NCBI RefSeq assembly: GCF_009707955.1
Contig: NZ_WMDQ01000011.1
Span: 62,001 to 126,000 of the forward strand
Reading direction: 5' to 3'
Length of the DNA: 64,000 nucleotides
Source: Flavobacterium sp. LC2016-13
Lineage (GTDB): Bacteria; Bacteroidota; Bacteroidia; Flavobacteriales; Flavobacteriaceae
The notes under the pieces are model-generated. The model was not told the DNA's origin. It ran no database searches and saw only the letters and a program-made list of their open reading frames with translations. The first letter of the stretch is position 1. The number at the start of each line of letters is the position of its first letter. Both the position numbers and the translations under genes were made by a program. Shown here one piece after another: positions 18,901 to 28,900 of this stretch.

Positions 18901-21900
18901 TAATTCAGGACTATCTAATCGCTCAAATATAATTTTCTTATTTACAGACTTAAAAACTTCTTTTTCGTCATCATTTAGCAGTACCGAAGAATAATTAACC
19001 TCTTCTTCTAAAGAACCTAACTCCATAATAAAGTCAGGAAACTCCTTTAAAAAGAAAGAAGCTAATTGTTCTATATTGGTACATTCAAACAATATTACCG
19101 AATTTAATTTTGGAATATCTTTCTTTAAACGTTCTATTAATTCTTGTCCAGTAATAGAATCTACCCCGTATTCATCATAGCTTTTCACAATTGAAATCTG
19201 TTGTGCTGGTATCTGCAAAACTTCAGAGAAAATGCCCTTGATGTAATTAACTACCACGTTTTTTTTATCTGATATTTCTTGATTTTTTTGTGGTACTGTA
19301 TTTTTCTTATGGTGAGATGGAGTAGGTAATTTATCAAAATTGAGAGATAAAATGGAACTATTTTCAGCCACCATAATTTGCATTGACTCACTTTGTCCTA
19401 AAAATTCACCTAAGCCATAATGCGCTGTATTGAAATATCCGGCTGAGATCAACATTTTAGACCAGAGAGGTATTGAAAGAACAGGTGAAAAAGGAAGACG
19501 ATTTTCTTTATCTTGAAACTTCCACCATTCTTTTGTCAGCCCAAATGTAAAAGTATTAAAGGGGTTATTTTCTATCATTTCATTCAAAACCAGTATTCCA
19601 TTTTTGGAAAGTAATCCACGAATATTCTGTAAAGAACTAAAAATTGAAGAAGTTGCATGAATTACATTACTTGCAATTACCAAATCGAAATGATTAGAAT
19701 ATTGTTCTCCAAAAGAGGACGGTTTTTCGATATCTAAAATATCGTATTTTATAAAATCGTAGTGCGCAAATGTTCTTTTCCCGTAATTGATAAATGATTT
19801 TGAAATATCAGTATAATGATATTCTACATTTAATCGACTTTCTTTTAAAAGTTCAAATACTGTTTTACTTGTACCTCCTGTACCAGCTCCAATTTCTAAT
19901 ATTTTGAACACGAAACCATCATTCTTTCGTTGAGCATGAAGGTTTAGCAAATCTATGGTAATTCTAGATACTAAAGTATTGTAATAGTCCATTATCCGAT
20001 TACCTTGATAAATTTTGTTGACCGTCTCCATTGAACCATTTGGAAACAAGACCTCAGCATGACTAGTTGTACCATTAACAACATCTATAAAGTTCTTTAT
20101 ACAATTATCAAACAACTCAAAATAAGGCAAATACTCTCCTCCTCTTGCCAACAAATCTTGCTTAATTGATTCCTGCCTATTTTTCATAGGAGAATTAAGT
20201 ATAGTACTTACTTCAAATTCATCTTCGTTAATTTTAACCAGATATTCCTCGTCAACTAATAATTCAAACGCAGAGCGTATGAGGGCTTCGTAGACAGGTA
20301 ATACTTCTTGAGTATTCATAAATGAAAGGATAGAAATTACTTTGCCGTTTCGGTATTTACTAAATAGTCCTTCAATCGAAAGGACCACATAGTCACGAAA
20401 AAGTTCTTTACTTTGGATGTAATCCAAAATAGGAAAACCCTCATTTATAAATCGTAACGTTTCATCCTTGTTAACTTGATCTAATATTATAGATGTTTCA
20501 TTGGATATTATTTGTAAAATATCTTTCAAATTTTCAGAAAGTTTTGCGATACATATTTTGGAATAAGAAGTACTTAATGCTGTTTCAAGAAACCTTATAC
20601 CTTCCTTATTATCTATTCCCATAATACCGACAGCTTCAAGTAACTCCCTTTGATCCTTTCCTGCAACTATTCCGGTCTGTTCCCAAAACCCCCAATTAAT
20701 AACTTTTACGGTACTCTTCTTCATAAATTTCCAGTACTCTGCAAAGCTATTTTCAAATACACATGCAGCAACATAGTTTGATTGTGTCTTACTTGCGATA
20801 TCAGCATTTATGGATGAAAAATACAAAACGTTCTTAACATCAATATTTTCAGTAGCAAAATACATCGACCAACTCCCCATCACTTTAGGAGAGAAAGCTG
20901 TATTAAAACATACTTCCTCCATTTCCAATATTGGCTTATCATCTAGTCGAATAACGGAAAAGACTAATTCATTAATTACTTGAAGGTTCAATTTCTCAAT
21001 AGCCAATCGGCATTCCTTCTCTAACGTAATATCTACTTGGATATATTTAGCAGTTGATCCTTTCGCTTTATACTTATCCAATTTCTTTTGCTTTTCAATG
21101 TCCATCTCTGAAGAGCCTAAAATAAAAAGATTCACATTGCTTTTGGAAACCAGCCATTCACAATACTTAGATCCTAATCCCCCCATACCGCCAACAATAA
21201 CATAATTACCTTCTATTGCGATTTTAGTGGATGGATCAACTGTAATTGGAATATTTTGTAGTGCAATTTTCCGATATTGAAATAATATTTTATTTCGTAC
21301 CGCATAATCTATGCATAACTTAGTTGCTTCTAATTTTTTAATATTCTCCAGAACGGTGTGATTTCCCTGTATCCATTCATTCTTGTCAAGATCCAGAAGA
21401 CCTACTTTCAACCACGATATATCTTTAGGCAGTACTTTAGCTAAGCCTTTCATTGCTGAAAGATTAGGATTTAGGAAATTATCTTCTGTTATCGTATCTG
21501 CATTTAAAGTGAACAGATTAAGATTAACTAATTTTTTTTCTTTATTGCGCTCTGCAAGAGCTTTTATAAAACGCAATAATGAAAAAGTAGTCAATTCTTG
21601 TTGATCCTGTACTTTGGAAAGAGATTGCGGTATTTCATTGTTTTCTGCCAGCCAACAAATTTCGTCAAAGTGACCGTTTAGCTCCAAAAATGCTAGGAAA
21701 TCATCCTGCTGTGATTTAACCTCATATGAATTTTCATAAACTCTATTTTCCGCTCCTACATATAGAAAAACCATATCCTCTGGTCTGGTTTGAAAACGTT
21801 TTTTTAATAGCGGTAAATTATCCGGATTGTTATATACCCAAAGTCCTTTCCCTTTCTCTCTGCTTTGTTCAAAGCCAACTTTACAAGGTAATTCTTTGAT

Positions 21901-24900
21901 TGCTTTCCATGCATAAGTGTATCCAGGAAGAAAGTCCGTATCAAGATTAATCTTGTCAGATAAGAATAATTTATCAGCAAATTTAAGTGTAAGCTTCTCA
22001 ATACTGAATACTAACTCAAATTGTGTATTGTAGGCTTTAAGTGTGATAAAGCATGATTTTCGATCTCTATCTATTTCGATTAATTCAACATGCACCCAAC
22101 AACTTTTAGGTTGCTCTTTTAACCAACAAACATTTTCGAATTTATGAGGCAGCATAAAATTTAAAGCCTCGTTTGGGGTCTGTAGTCCACTAGTACACTG
22201 AATAATTGCATCCATCAAAAAAGGATTCCACAAATAGCCCTCTTCTAAAGTAGCTGCAGTTTCAGGTAAATTAACAAGCCCTAAAACTTCATTTTCACTA
22301 CACCATAATTTAGAAATACCTCTAAAACTTTCTCCGTAACATATCTCTACAGCTTTAAAACGCTCATAGACCTCCTCATGTGTCATTGTAAATTTAGACC
22401 GCGATTTAATTGAATCCAAAGAAATTAACTCTTTAATGCTAGATGTATTTGTCCCAATTAAACAGGTTGCCAAAGTCTTATTACTATCAGTAATTTTTAA
22501 TTCTGCCTTAATTTGATTTTCACCTTTCTCAACAACTACAGAAAGTTTAATGTGGTCTGAAACAACAAGCGGAGCCAATAGCAATAAATTATTTACTACT
22601 AATTGATCGCTATATTGAGGCAAAGCCGTACGAACCCCCTCTAAAATCAATTCCATTGTACCTACACCAGGTAAAACAAAAGTGTCTTTTACTAAATGTT
22701 CATTAACCAAAACTTGGTGTTTCGATAAAAAGATAAAAATCTCCTGAATATCGGCCTGCTTCGGTGAAAGTGCATACTTAATTTTTTTCTCTAGTTTGAT
22801 CGCTGGCAAATCATACCAATAAGATTCTTTTAAAAACGCATAACCTGGTAAAGAAATTATCTGAGCCTTACCTTCATTAGAACTCCTTATTTGAGCAATA
22901 TCAATGCCTGCTCCCCCAAGCCACAGCTCCACGAATTTTTCTTGGCTGGTATTTAGATCTATATCTGTTAGTAATACATCTTCATAATCAGAATCTTCAA
23001 TTGAGCTACTAGCAACCTCAGAATCGTCTCCCTTTACATAGTTCGACAGAGCCCTTTTTAATTGTTCCATGCTACTAACTTTTATCACAAGTCGCTCTGA
23101 AAAAGATTCCCTACCGGTTAATAAACTGTATGCAATATTTGTCAATGTACAAGTATCCTTGTTCTCATTGAGTTCAATAAATTCAAGAATTTGCTGTACA
23201 TTTCGAATTAAGCTGTCCTTGACCTTTGCAGAAATAAAAATAAGTTCTTCCCTATTTGATGAAGAATGAATGCGATCAATCGCAGGAGCTTCCTCTAAAA
23301 CTACATGTGCATATGTACCACCAAATCCAAAAGAACTTACTCCTGCTATAAGTGGCTTATCAGATTGCCAGTTAGTATTCTCATTGTTTATTACAAAAGG
23401 AGAGTTTTTTATCTTTATATAAGGATTTAATCCCTCAAAGTTAGGCATGGCGGGAATAAACTTATTCTTAATACATAAGGTCGCCATTAATATACCTGAA
23501 ATTCCCGCAGCCCCTTCGGTATGACCTATATTAGATTTAACTGAACCTATTCTACAAAAACCTTTCTGCTCTGTATTACTTCCAAAAGCCATTTTTAAAG
23601 CTTCAATTTCAATCGGATCACCTAATTTAGTTCCGGTTCCGTGAGCCTCTATATAACCTATTTGCTCAGGTAAAATATTGGCATTATTCCAAGCTTCTTT
23701 CAATACTAAAGCTTGAGTTTTTGCACTTGGAGCTGTTATTGAGTTTGTATATCCTCCATGCTTTACTGCACTCCCTTTGATTACTGAATGAATTGGATCG
23801 CCATCAGCAAGAGCCTTATCAAGAGGCTTTAACAGCACCGAAGCAATTCCTTCTCCAGGTGTATATCCATCAGCTCTACTATCGAAACTGTGACAACGCC
23901 CACTCTCGGATAATGCACCTATACTTGAGAAATATTTATAATGCCAAGCACTTAGTAATAGGTTTACACCTGAGACGAACGCCATTTCACAAGATCCATT
24001 TTGAATTGCTTTGCACGCTAAATCCAATGCAACAAGTGAGGATGAACAAGCAGTGTCTACTGTCAAACTTGGTCCCTTAAGATCAAAGTAGAAGGAAGGT
24101 CTATTTGCTAACATCGTTAAGGCATTCCCAATTCCATCAAATGGATCAATTTCTTTATTATGGAGTAAACTCTCTGTTTGATAATCATGAAAACAAACTC
24201 CCACATACATCCCTGTATTGGAACCACGAAGCTGACTTACCACACCTGCGTTTTCTGATGTGTGATATAGATTTTCCAACAAATGCCTCATTTGAGGATC
24301 CATCATTCGCGCTTCTCTTGGTGAAATATTGAAAAACAATGGATCGAATTTGTCAATATTATTTATGAAGCTACCATCTTTACAATATGACTTATCCTTT
24401 GCTTTCTTATCTGAACTGTAATGCTTATCAACACTCCAACGTGAAGGAGGAACTTCAGTTATCATGTCAGATTGATCGACAATATTCTTCCAAAATTCGT
24501 CGACATTATTTGACTTCGAAAATCTCCCCGCCATACCTATAATTGCTATGTCATTTGATCGAGGCTCCTGCTTTACTTCCAACTTTAAAGTTTCTGTTGA
24601 TTCTACATTAGGAATGAAAGTTGGCTTAGCTTCCAATATCTCAATTTCTTTGACTTGCTCGTTTACAATAAATCCTATCTTTGATTCTGGAGAAAATTTA
24701 TTCAAGAAGCTCTGTATGTCTTCCTTAAATTCCTCAACAAAAAAAGCGGCTAATTCACTAACATTTTGATATTCAAAAAATATTGTCGGATACAATTCAA
24801 CTTTCAAATCTTCTTCTATCTCCTCGGTCAAATGAATTAAAGCTTCCGACTCAATACCAAGATCCATAAAATTGGTCTTAAGTAATTTATTTTCTGACAA

Positions 24901-25920
24901 GGAATTATCAGGAATTAGTCCCGTAATTTTGTCTACCAAATAGTCTCTTACTTTTTTAATTGAACCATCCCCTGCATTATCCAAGTTACTGCTCTTTACG
25001 CTGCTCTTTTCAATGATATCCTCCTGTACATTTTTTGTCGATTTAGAGGATGGATCAGCTATTTTCTTACAGCTAACTCCTTTTAAACAAATCACTTCTT
25101 CATGGTTGTCATCATATATTGAGATATCAAAGATGGCAATTTCATCATTGGCCTTTTTAAGTACCGATTTACTAAAACAATGATTAGAAGTCGCTTTAAA
25201 ACAAATTATTTCACTTACAAAAAGAGGAATATATACATTTCTATTTTCAGAGGTTGAAAATGCTCCAAAAAAAGCACTAATAATCGCACCATCAATAAAG
25301 ACCGGATTAACTTGTAAAGCTCCCGTGACTGGAAACTCAAAATCGTTAAACATTTCACAGTATGTGAAATCATTCTCAATGGTTACTCTCTCCACAGTTA
25401 ACAATGGATCCTGATAAACAATACCGTTTTTATTAAAAATTGAGTATAGCTCAGATCCCTTATAAGTGAGGTTTGACTCCCAATCTATAAGAGATAACTT
25501 CTCAGGATTTATACCATTTATAGCCACACTAGTTTGGGCTGAAGCAATAGATCGCCAAACCCCCTGATCATTGATATCTGATTGTACATGAGTTTGTTTA
25601 TCCTCAATTTTCAATCGAAGTTTTATTATTTCCTCTGCGTCCAAAATTACCCTCTCATGAAGCATAAATTTCTTCAATACAACTGGGAATTGGAAATTCT
25701 TTCGATACTCTTCTTCCAACAATAGAGCCAAATGTGTAACACCAATCAGAATTTTACTTCCATACACAACATGTCCATTAATCACTGGTGATTTGTGGTT
25801 GAGCATAAGCTCAATTGAACTCACCTCATCCCCACCTGACTTCAATTTTTGCAAGGCCTCGCTTACAGAAATCTCATTTTTCGCTAGACTTTTTATTAAT
25901 TTTATTCTTTCCTCCAACAT
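12907..25920 (-). CDS. Trans-AT PKS protein E: [dock]-DH*-ACP-KS10-DH-KR-MT-ACP-KS11-DH-KR-ACP-KS12-[dock]
   Basis: 4337 residues, the longest gene in the window. N-terminal docking helices (ISVSEALQKLKS, 1-32), DH* (35-300; HVVYGSKILIG lacks Pro, IDGAII lacks Q/H), ACP (LGIESEA, about 357), KS10 (457-875), DH (1055-1330; HLVKDTFVLP, LMDAIIQ), KR (catalytic part from GGMGGLG at about 1575; Tyr in SNYVAAC, an unusual context), C-methyltransferase (1830-2170; LEIGAGTGGTSK at about 2010), ACP (YGVDSIT, about 2250), KS11 (2353-2780), DH (2965-3245; HNVSGQMILP, LDGALQ, complete), KR (GGHSGVG at about 3475; GQGDYAAANC), ACP (FGMDSIL, about 3765), KS12 (3860-4275; NNDGRTMG type) and a C-terminal docking pair (GDISIEEAEKLIKNL). 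All three KS keep Cys-His-His. Two full ene-forming extensions, one with alpha-methylation, are expected. It lies 7 nt after gene D. Confidence 0.93.
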   Translation of the reverse strand: MLEERIKLIKSLAKNEISVSEALQKLKSGGDEVSSIELMLNHKSPVINGHVVYGSKILIGVTHLALLLEEEYRKNFQFPVVLKKFMLHERVILDAEEIIKLRLKIEDKQTHVQSDINDQGVWRSIASAQTSVAINGINPEKLSLIDWESNLTYKGSELYSIFNKNGIVYQDPLLTVERVTIENDFTYCEMFNDFEFPVTGALQVNPVFIDGAIISAFFGAFSTSENRNVYIPLFVSEIICFKATSNHCFSKSVLKKANDEIAIFDISIYDDNHEEVICLKGVSCKKIADPSSKSTKNVQEDIIEKSSVKSSNLDNAGDGSIKKVRDYLVDKITGLIPDNSLSENKLLKTNFMDLGIESEALIHLTEEIEEDLKVELYPTIFFEYQNVSELAAFFVEEFKEDIQSFLNKFSPESKIGFIVNEQVKEIEILEAKPTFIPNVESTETLKLEVKQEPRSNDIAIIGMAGRFSKSNNVDEFWKNIVDQSDMITEVPPSRWSVDKHYSSDKKAKDKSYCKDGSFINNIDKFDPLFFNISPREARMMDPQMRHLLENLYHTSENAGVVSQLRGSNTGMYVGVCFHDYQTESLLHNKEIDPFDGIGNALTMLANRPSFYFDLKGPSLTVDTACSSSLVALDLACKAIQNGSCEMAFVSGVNLLLSAWHYKYFSSIGALSESGRCHSFDSRADGYTPGEGIASVLLKPLDKALADGDPIHSVIKGSAVKHGGYTNSITAPSAKTQALVLKEAWNNANILPEQIGYIEAHGTGTKLGDPIEIEALKMAFGSNTEQKGFCRIGSVKSNIGHTEGAAGISGILMATLCIKNKFIPAMPNFEGLNPYIKIKNSPFVINNENTNWQSDKPLIAGVSSFGFGGTYAHVVLEEAPAIDRIHSSSNREELIFISAKVKDSLIRNVQQILEFIELNENKDTCTLTNIAYSLLTGRESFSERLVIKVSSMEQLKRALSNYVKGDDSEVASSSIEDSDYEDVLLTDIDLNTSQEKFVELWLGGAGIDIAQIRSSNEGKAQIISLPGYAFLKESYWYDLPAIKLEKKIKYALSPKQADIQEIFIFLSKHQVLVNEHLVKDTFVLPGVGTMELILEGVRTALPQYSDQLVVNNLLLLAPLVVSDHIKLSVVVEKGENQIKAELKITDSNKTLATCLIGTNTSSIKELISLDSIKSRSKFTMTHEEVYERFKAVEICYGESFRGISKLWCSENEVLGLVNLPETAATLEEGYLWNPFLMDAIIQCTSGLQTPNEALNFMLPHKFENVCWLKEQPKSCWVHVELIEIDRDRKSCFITLKAYNTQFELVFSIEKLTLKFADKLFLSDKINLDTDFLPGYTYAWKAIKELPCKVGFEQSREKGKGLWVYNNPDNLPLLKKRFQTRPEDMVFLYVGAENRVYENSYEVKSQQDDFLAFLELNGHFDEICWLAENNEIPQSLSKVQDQQELTTFSLLRFIKALAERNKEKKLVNLNLFTLNADTITEDNFLNPNLSAMKGLAKVLPKDISWLKVGLLDLDKNEWIQGNHTVLENIKKLEATKLCIDYAVRNKILFQYRKIALQNIPITVDPSTKIAIEGNYVIVGGMGGLGSKYCEWLVSKSNVNLFILGSSEMDIEKQKKLDKYKAKGSTAKYIQVDITLEKECRLAIEKLNLQVINELVFSVIRLDDKPILEMEEVCFNTAFSPKVMGSWSMYFATENIDVKNVLYFSSINADIASKTQSNYVAACVFENSFAEYWKFMKKSTVKVINWGFWEQTGIVAGKDQRELLEAVGIMGIDNKEGIRFLETALSTSYSKICIAKLSENLKDILQIISNETSIILDQVNKDETLRFINEGFPILDYIQSKELFRDYVVLSIEGLFSKYRNGKVISILSFMNTQEVLPVYEALIRSAFELLVDEEYLVKINEDEFEVSTILNSPMKNRQESIKQDLLARGGEYLPYFELFDNCIKNFIDVVNGTTSHAEVLFPNGSMETVNKIYQGNRIMDYYNTLVSRITIDLLNLHAQRKNDGFVFKILEIGAGTGGTSKTVFELLKESRLNVEYHYTDISKSFINYGKRTFAHYDFIKYDILDIEKPSSFGEQYSNHFDLVIASNVIHATSSIFSSLQNIRGLLSKNGILVLNEMIENNPFNTFTFGLTKEWWKFQDKENRLPFSPVLSIPLWSKMLISAGYFNTAHYGLGEFLGQSESMQIMVAENSSILSLNFDKLPTPSHHKKNTVPQKNQEISDKKNVVVNYIKGIFSEVLQIPAQQISIVKSYDEYGVDSITGQELIERLKKDIPKLNSVILFECTNIEQLASFFLKEFPDFIMELGSLEEEVNYSSVLLNDDEKEVFKSVNKKIIFERLDSPELQKDSFFSDNEENEIAIIGMAGKYPQAENLDEFWENLKKGKNCIEEIPKDRWNIADHFDSDPKKETTSYSKWGGFIKDIDKFDAQFFKMSPFEAELTDPQIRLFLENAWTLMENAGYTADSIGQNVGVFVGVMSSQYQLLGAEEMMKGNISLPNCGYWAIANRVSHFFDFHGPSIAIDTACSSSLTALHLACRSILDKECNSAIVGGVNLIIHPSRYIQYSQFNMLASNGECKTFDKDADGFVDGEGVGSVLLKQKKQAIADGDFIYGTIKGSVINSGGKSAGFTVPDIARQSELIAKNLKSSGVKPQEISYVEAHGTGTKLGDPIEVRALTKAFEQNQYKKQYCAIGSVKSNIGHLEAAAGVASLSKVLLQFYYKTLVPSINFREENPKIEFKETPFFVQQSCSPWNPINLDGRPLPRIATISSFGAGGSNANIIIEEYKNKELSESSTINHLIILSSDKDDLDDKVVELNRFLSNRSSLTHYSLKNIAGTLQLGRVHHRNRVCFNVSSLTQLQKALTEYSKGNKDSTDIFLQKNKTEQDDLALFEKPISNNNIKEIAEYWIKGGDVNWNELYSEQKYLKVHLPGQLFRKDRYWLKQVDPLIENVKITDNRAELWDSNHSDLEKFSFTKQFSGHENILKDHNVSGQMILPGVVYLEMFRQTMKAIYANDPVVKINNFILASPIVYHEQLGEIRVDIKPGKDRFDVEVSSESDGVNQLHAMGKLVLRSQVKEKPNVTLVDLNSIIARCPKVVQGKEVYELYGSVSLVYGKSFRGIQKINCGNLEALSFISIDGESSDAVTGFNHTILDGALQTIMGVNLSAEDHKMFLPFSFKSFECYANLTRECYVHAKVLTEKYRNDDLIFCFDIDIFDVFGKHLARFNEFVVRAFDPKSVQSIITVPEEEKLNQIYIPKWHCDEAFRLNDMSSLSLSNSLIFCNSEDYLQPIKDRGDIITVVYGKEFLWKSKHEVIINPAEPADYSKLFSDLEQQDIKINQIIHLWNYLYVKDTIIENDDLLNIGVRSLFLGYQAVLKHNKIKNIPFFYCYTTSSKNHYNQCANALAKSFTKESPKGKLMVVEFDHLYPLPDLLSTLHYEKNNVVKFNVKLEKGKRYLRHFERSVLSGKKYNELEKGNNIIIVGGHSGVGKLLAEHLIKQYQVNVFAIGRRTLNETEISQLEIIENHDSSVRYLSCDVNNRAELKVCLNNIRDYGGIHGIIHAAGIVEDHFLIQKKLESFNRVLLPKINGTINLDELTINDELKFFITFSSLAGVMGNVGQGDYAAANCFMDSYQHYRDVMHKQDQRNGKSISINWPYWKEGGMQLEAEYLAIMQKQGLEELTTSLGIAYFDNILNSNNLQSVVAIGNDDKIFAMLNGIESVDKNQLSDQKAEVNEKYSLERMIEIVTSCLAETLKISSDELDSQVNVVDFGMDSILMMRTLGKIESSLGIVIDPNLLVDNSTIHGISEFLLQNHQDELLMEQSELKDGFTENKSQNQVEVITEIKDGFPQKENFKEERDGKKEETSRVAVIGMACRFPGSDTTDEFWERLVNGVSSIGTIPKSRWEVNSESLSENEQQFGAFIDNYDAFDASHFNITDQEALVMDPQQRILLELSQELIDNAGYRKEELDGSKTAVFLGGTSSNYIGIHEGEITKELLKYSIVSNIQNMMAARISNFYNFKGYSGTIDTACSSSLVAIHQAVESIRDGKCEFAMAGGISLLLDDHAHKGFSGAEVLSKDGRVKVFDQSADGFTLGEGGGLVFLKDYEKAVRDGDQILAIIRGSAVNNDGRTMGVTTPNRDAQKEVIKAAINEANVNVENIGYLEAHGTGTLLGDPIEIQAATQVYREFVDKEGFCATGSVKTNVGHMLTAAGVCGFIKVVLSLNKGKIPPTLNCDNPHPRFKFDKSPFFPVTSVTNWTQSAGERLAAISSFGFGGTNCHMIVQDYLGNSAKRLPIKNRKFNRSRYCLGKEILPVAEYELLDIFAGLRKGDISIEEAEKLIKNLN

Positions 25921-25927
25921 GGTGATT

Positions 25928-28900
25928 TTACATTAATTCATTAATTTTCTCTAACGCATCCTCTTCGCTCAGCTTTCCTGAGAAGATTCCATTAAGAATG
26001 TTTTCTACTTCAATTTCCGATGAGTGAACAACAGTTTTTCCTAACCAAAACCGCTTTCTATCAAATTTTGTAAGATCTAAACTTTGACGGCTTGGTTTAT
26101 AAGAAGAATCCATTTCTTCCAGAATAACATGGCAGTTAGTTCCACTAAACCCAAAAGATGAAATTGCAGCTCTCCTTGGATGATTTTTTTCCTTCCAAGG
26201 CTGTAGCTCCCGAGAAAGTTCAAAAGGGTTTTTTCCAAAACCAAATCTAGGGTGTGGCAGATCACAATTTAGCGTTGGCACGATTATTTTATGATGTAGA
26301 GACAAGAGCACTTTTATAACTCCCGAAACCCCGGCGGCAGTCAATAAATGCCCCATATTAGATTTGACAGAACCAACTTTACAAAATCCTTTTTCATCAG
26401 TATGTTCACCATATACATTTGCTGCAGCTTTAATTTCAATAGGATCACCTAACAATGTACCAGTCCCATGCGCTTCCAAATATCCAATTGTAGATGGGAT
26501 AATTTTCGCATCCTTAATTGCTTCCCGAATTACATCTTCTTGAGCTTTCATATTCGGAGCAGTTATTCCCATAGTCTTCCCATCATTATTAACGGCACTT
26601 CCTTTAATAACTCCAAAAATTTGGTCACCATCATTTATGGCTTCTTTTAATCGTTTAATCATTACTAATCCGGCACCTTCTCCTAATACAATTCCATCAG
26701 CAGATTTATCAAAAACCTTACATTTTCCATCCTTGGCCAGTACCTTACTATTACTAAATGAAATCATAAGATGTTTATCTATGGGTAAAAAAACACCACC
26801 AGCAATAGCCATTTTACATTCATTTTCTTTTAAGCTTTTACATGCTTGGTGAAGAGCAACTAAAGAAGAAGAACAAGCAGTATCGATAGTAAGCGCAGGC
26901 CCTTTTAAATTATAATAGCTTGATAATCTTGCAGAAATCATACTAGGGATTTTATTAATAACCAACTTCTTCGATTGCTCGGGAGTTAAAAAGGCTTCAG
27001 CATTTTCGTAGTAGTTATTGGCTCCTCCTCCAATAAATACACCCACATTTTGATTATTTAATTCATCCATATTGAAACCACCATGATCAAACAAGTGTTG
27101 GGTCAATTCCATCAAAATTCTTTGTTGTGGATCCATCACCAAAGCATCATCCTCAGATATATTAAAGAAACCATTATCAAAAAGGTCTACTCCTTCGATC
27201 ATTCCTGCCCATTTCGAATAGGATTTCCCATGCGTTTGTACCTTGGGATCGAAAAATTCATCAATATCCATTCTATCATCACCGATCTTATCGACAAGAC
27301 TGTCTCCTTTGCAGAGGTTCTCCCAATACTTCTCAATATTTGGTGACTTTGGAAACCTGCTAGCCATTGCCACAACTGCATATTCATCATCTTCACTTTC
27401 CTTATCTCCGGAATTTAAAGCATCATCTTCTATAGCTGAAATTTTTTCCTTCCTCTCTTTTTGATTTTCATTTTCAGAGGTAAAACATATTTCTCTATAA
27501 TTCTCTAATAAATAATCTGCGAACAAATTAATTGTTGGGTTTTCCAATAAGGCTCCAGGTTCAATTGTGAACCCTAGTTCAAGCTCCATTTCATCCAAAA
27601 TTTGGGTCATTAAAATGGAATCTAATCCATACTCTTCTAATACTGTATCGTAATCAATATCATCAAGTTCAACTTTTAGTGCTGCCGCTAATATAGAATT
27701 CAGCCTTATTTTTAAATCTTTTAGTAACCTTTTATTACTATCAGGTTCAACAACACTTGCATGTTTATACAATTCATTATCAAATTGTTTTTCTAGATTG
27801 AAAGACTGGAATCTTGAAATTACATTTTCTAAGTAAATTAATTTATCACCTTTAAAAACAATTGTATGCGGAATATTCATTTTTAAAGCGTCAAGAAATA
27901 CACCTATCCCTTCCAACGTTTCCAGAGGTTTCATCCCAATTATCCTTTCCAGACGGTCCGACTGCTGTGAGGATATTCGCATGCCTCCTTCCTTCCAGTA
28001 AGGCCAGTTTATCGATATCGTTGTCCCATTTCTTTTTCCCTCCGATTGAGCTATATTTCGAGATAATGCAAAGTTGTCCATAAAACAATTTGCTACTGCA
28101 TAATCTGCTTGCCCTATATTTCCAAAAACTCCTGAAACAGAAGAACATAAAACTAACCAATCAATATTTAGATGTTTCGTTAACTGATCTAAATTTAACA
28201 ATCCTTGTACTTTAGGTTCAAAAACTTTGGACATATCCTCAGGTTCTTTTTTTGTCAACATGGAATCCTTAACAAGTCCTGCACTGTGAATTATTCCGTT
28301 TATTTTTTGATATCGTTTTTCTACTTCATTTATAACTTCTTTTAGATCTTGAGTCCGCGATATATCACATGAATAATAAGTAGCTTCCCCTCCTAAACTT
28401 TCAATTAATTCTAGAAAAACGTTTATTTCACTAGTTATCAACTTTCGCCCAACAAGAATCAACTTTGCCTGATATTTTTCAGCAAGAAACAGCGCAATTA
28501 ATTTTCCTATTCCTCCAGTTCCGCCAGTAATTAGGTAAATGCCCTTTTCAACAATCCTTTCACTAGTTTTTGACGAAAAATTATCTTCCACTATACGAGG
28601 TGCAAAACTGACTCCACTCTTTATTTTAATATATTTAGCTTCTGACTTTATTACATTTTCTGCCTGTCTTATTGAAATTCCGTCACTTCTAAGATTATCG
28701 ATCCATAATCCTCTGAAAAATATCCCTGGCAACTCTATTTCAAAACTTCTAAACATTCCCATCATGGCTTCCTGCATTGGTTCAGCATAATTTGAAGAAG
28801 TACTCCCTACCCATAACAGATTTTTACATGTCTTTACTCTATTTCTGTTAATAGCCTGACACAAACGAAGACCAAAAGTACTATTCCACACTAATTCTTC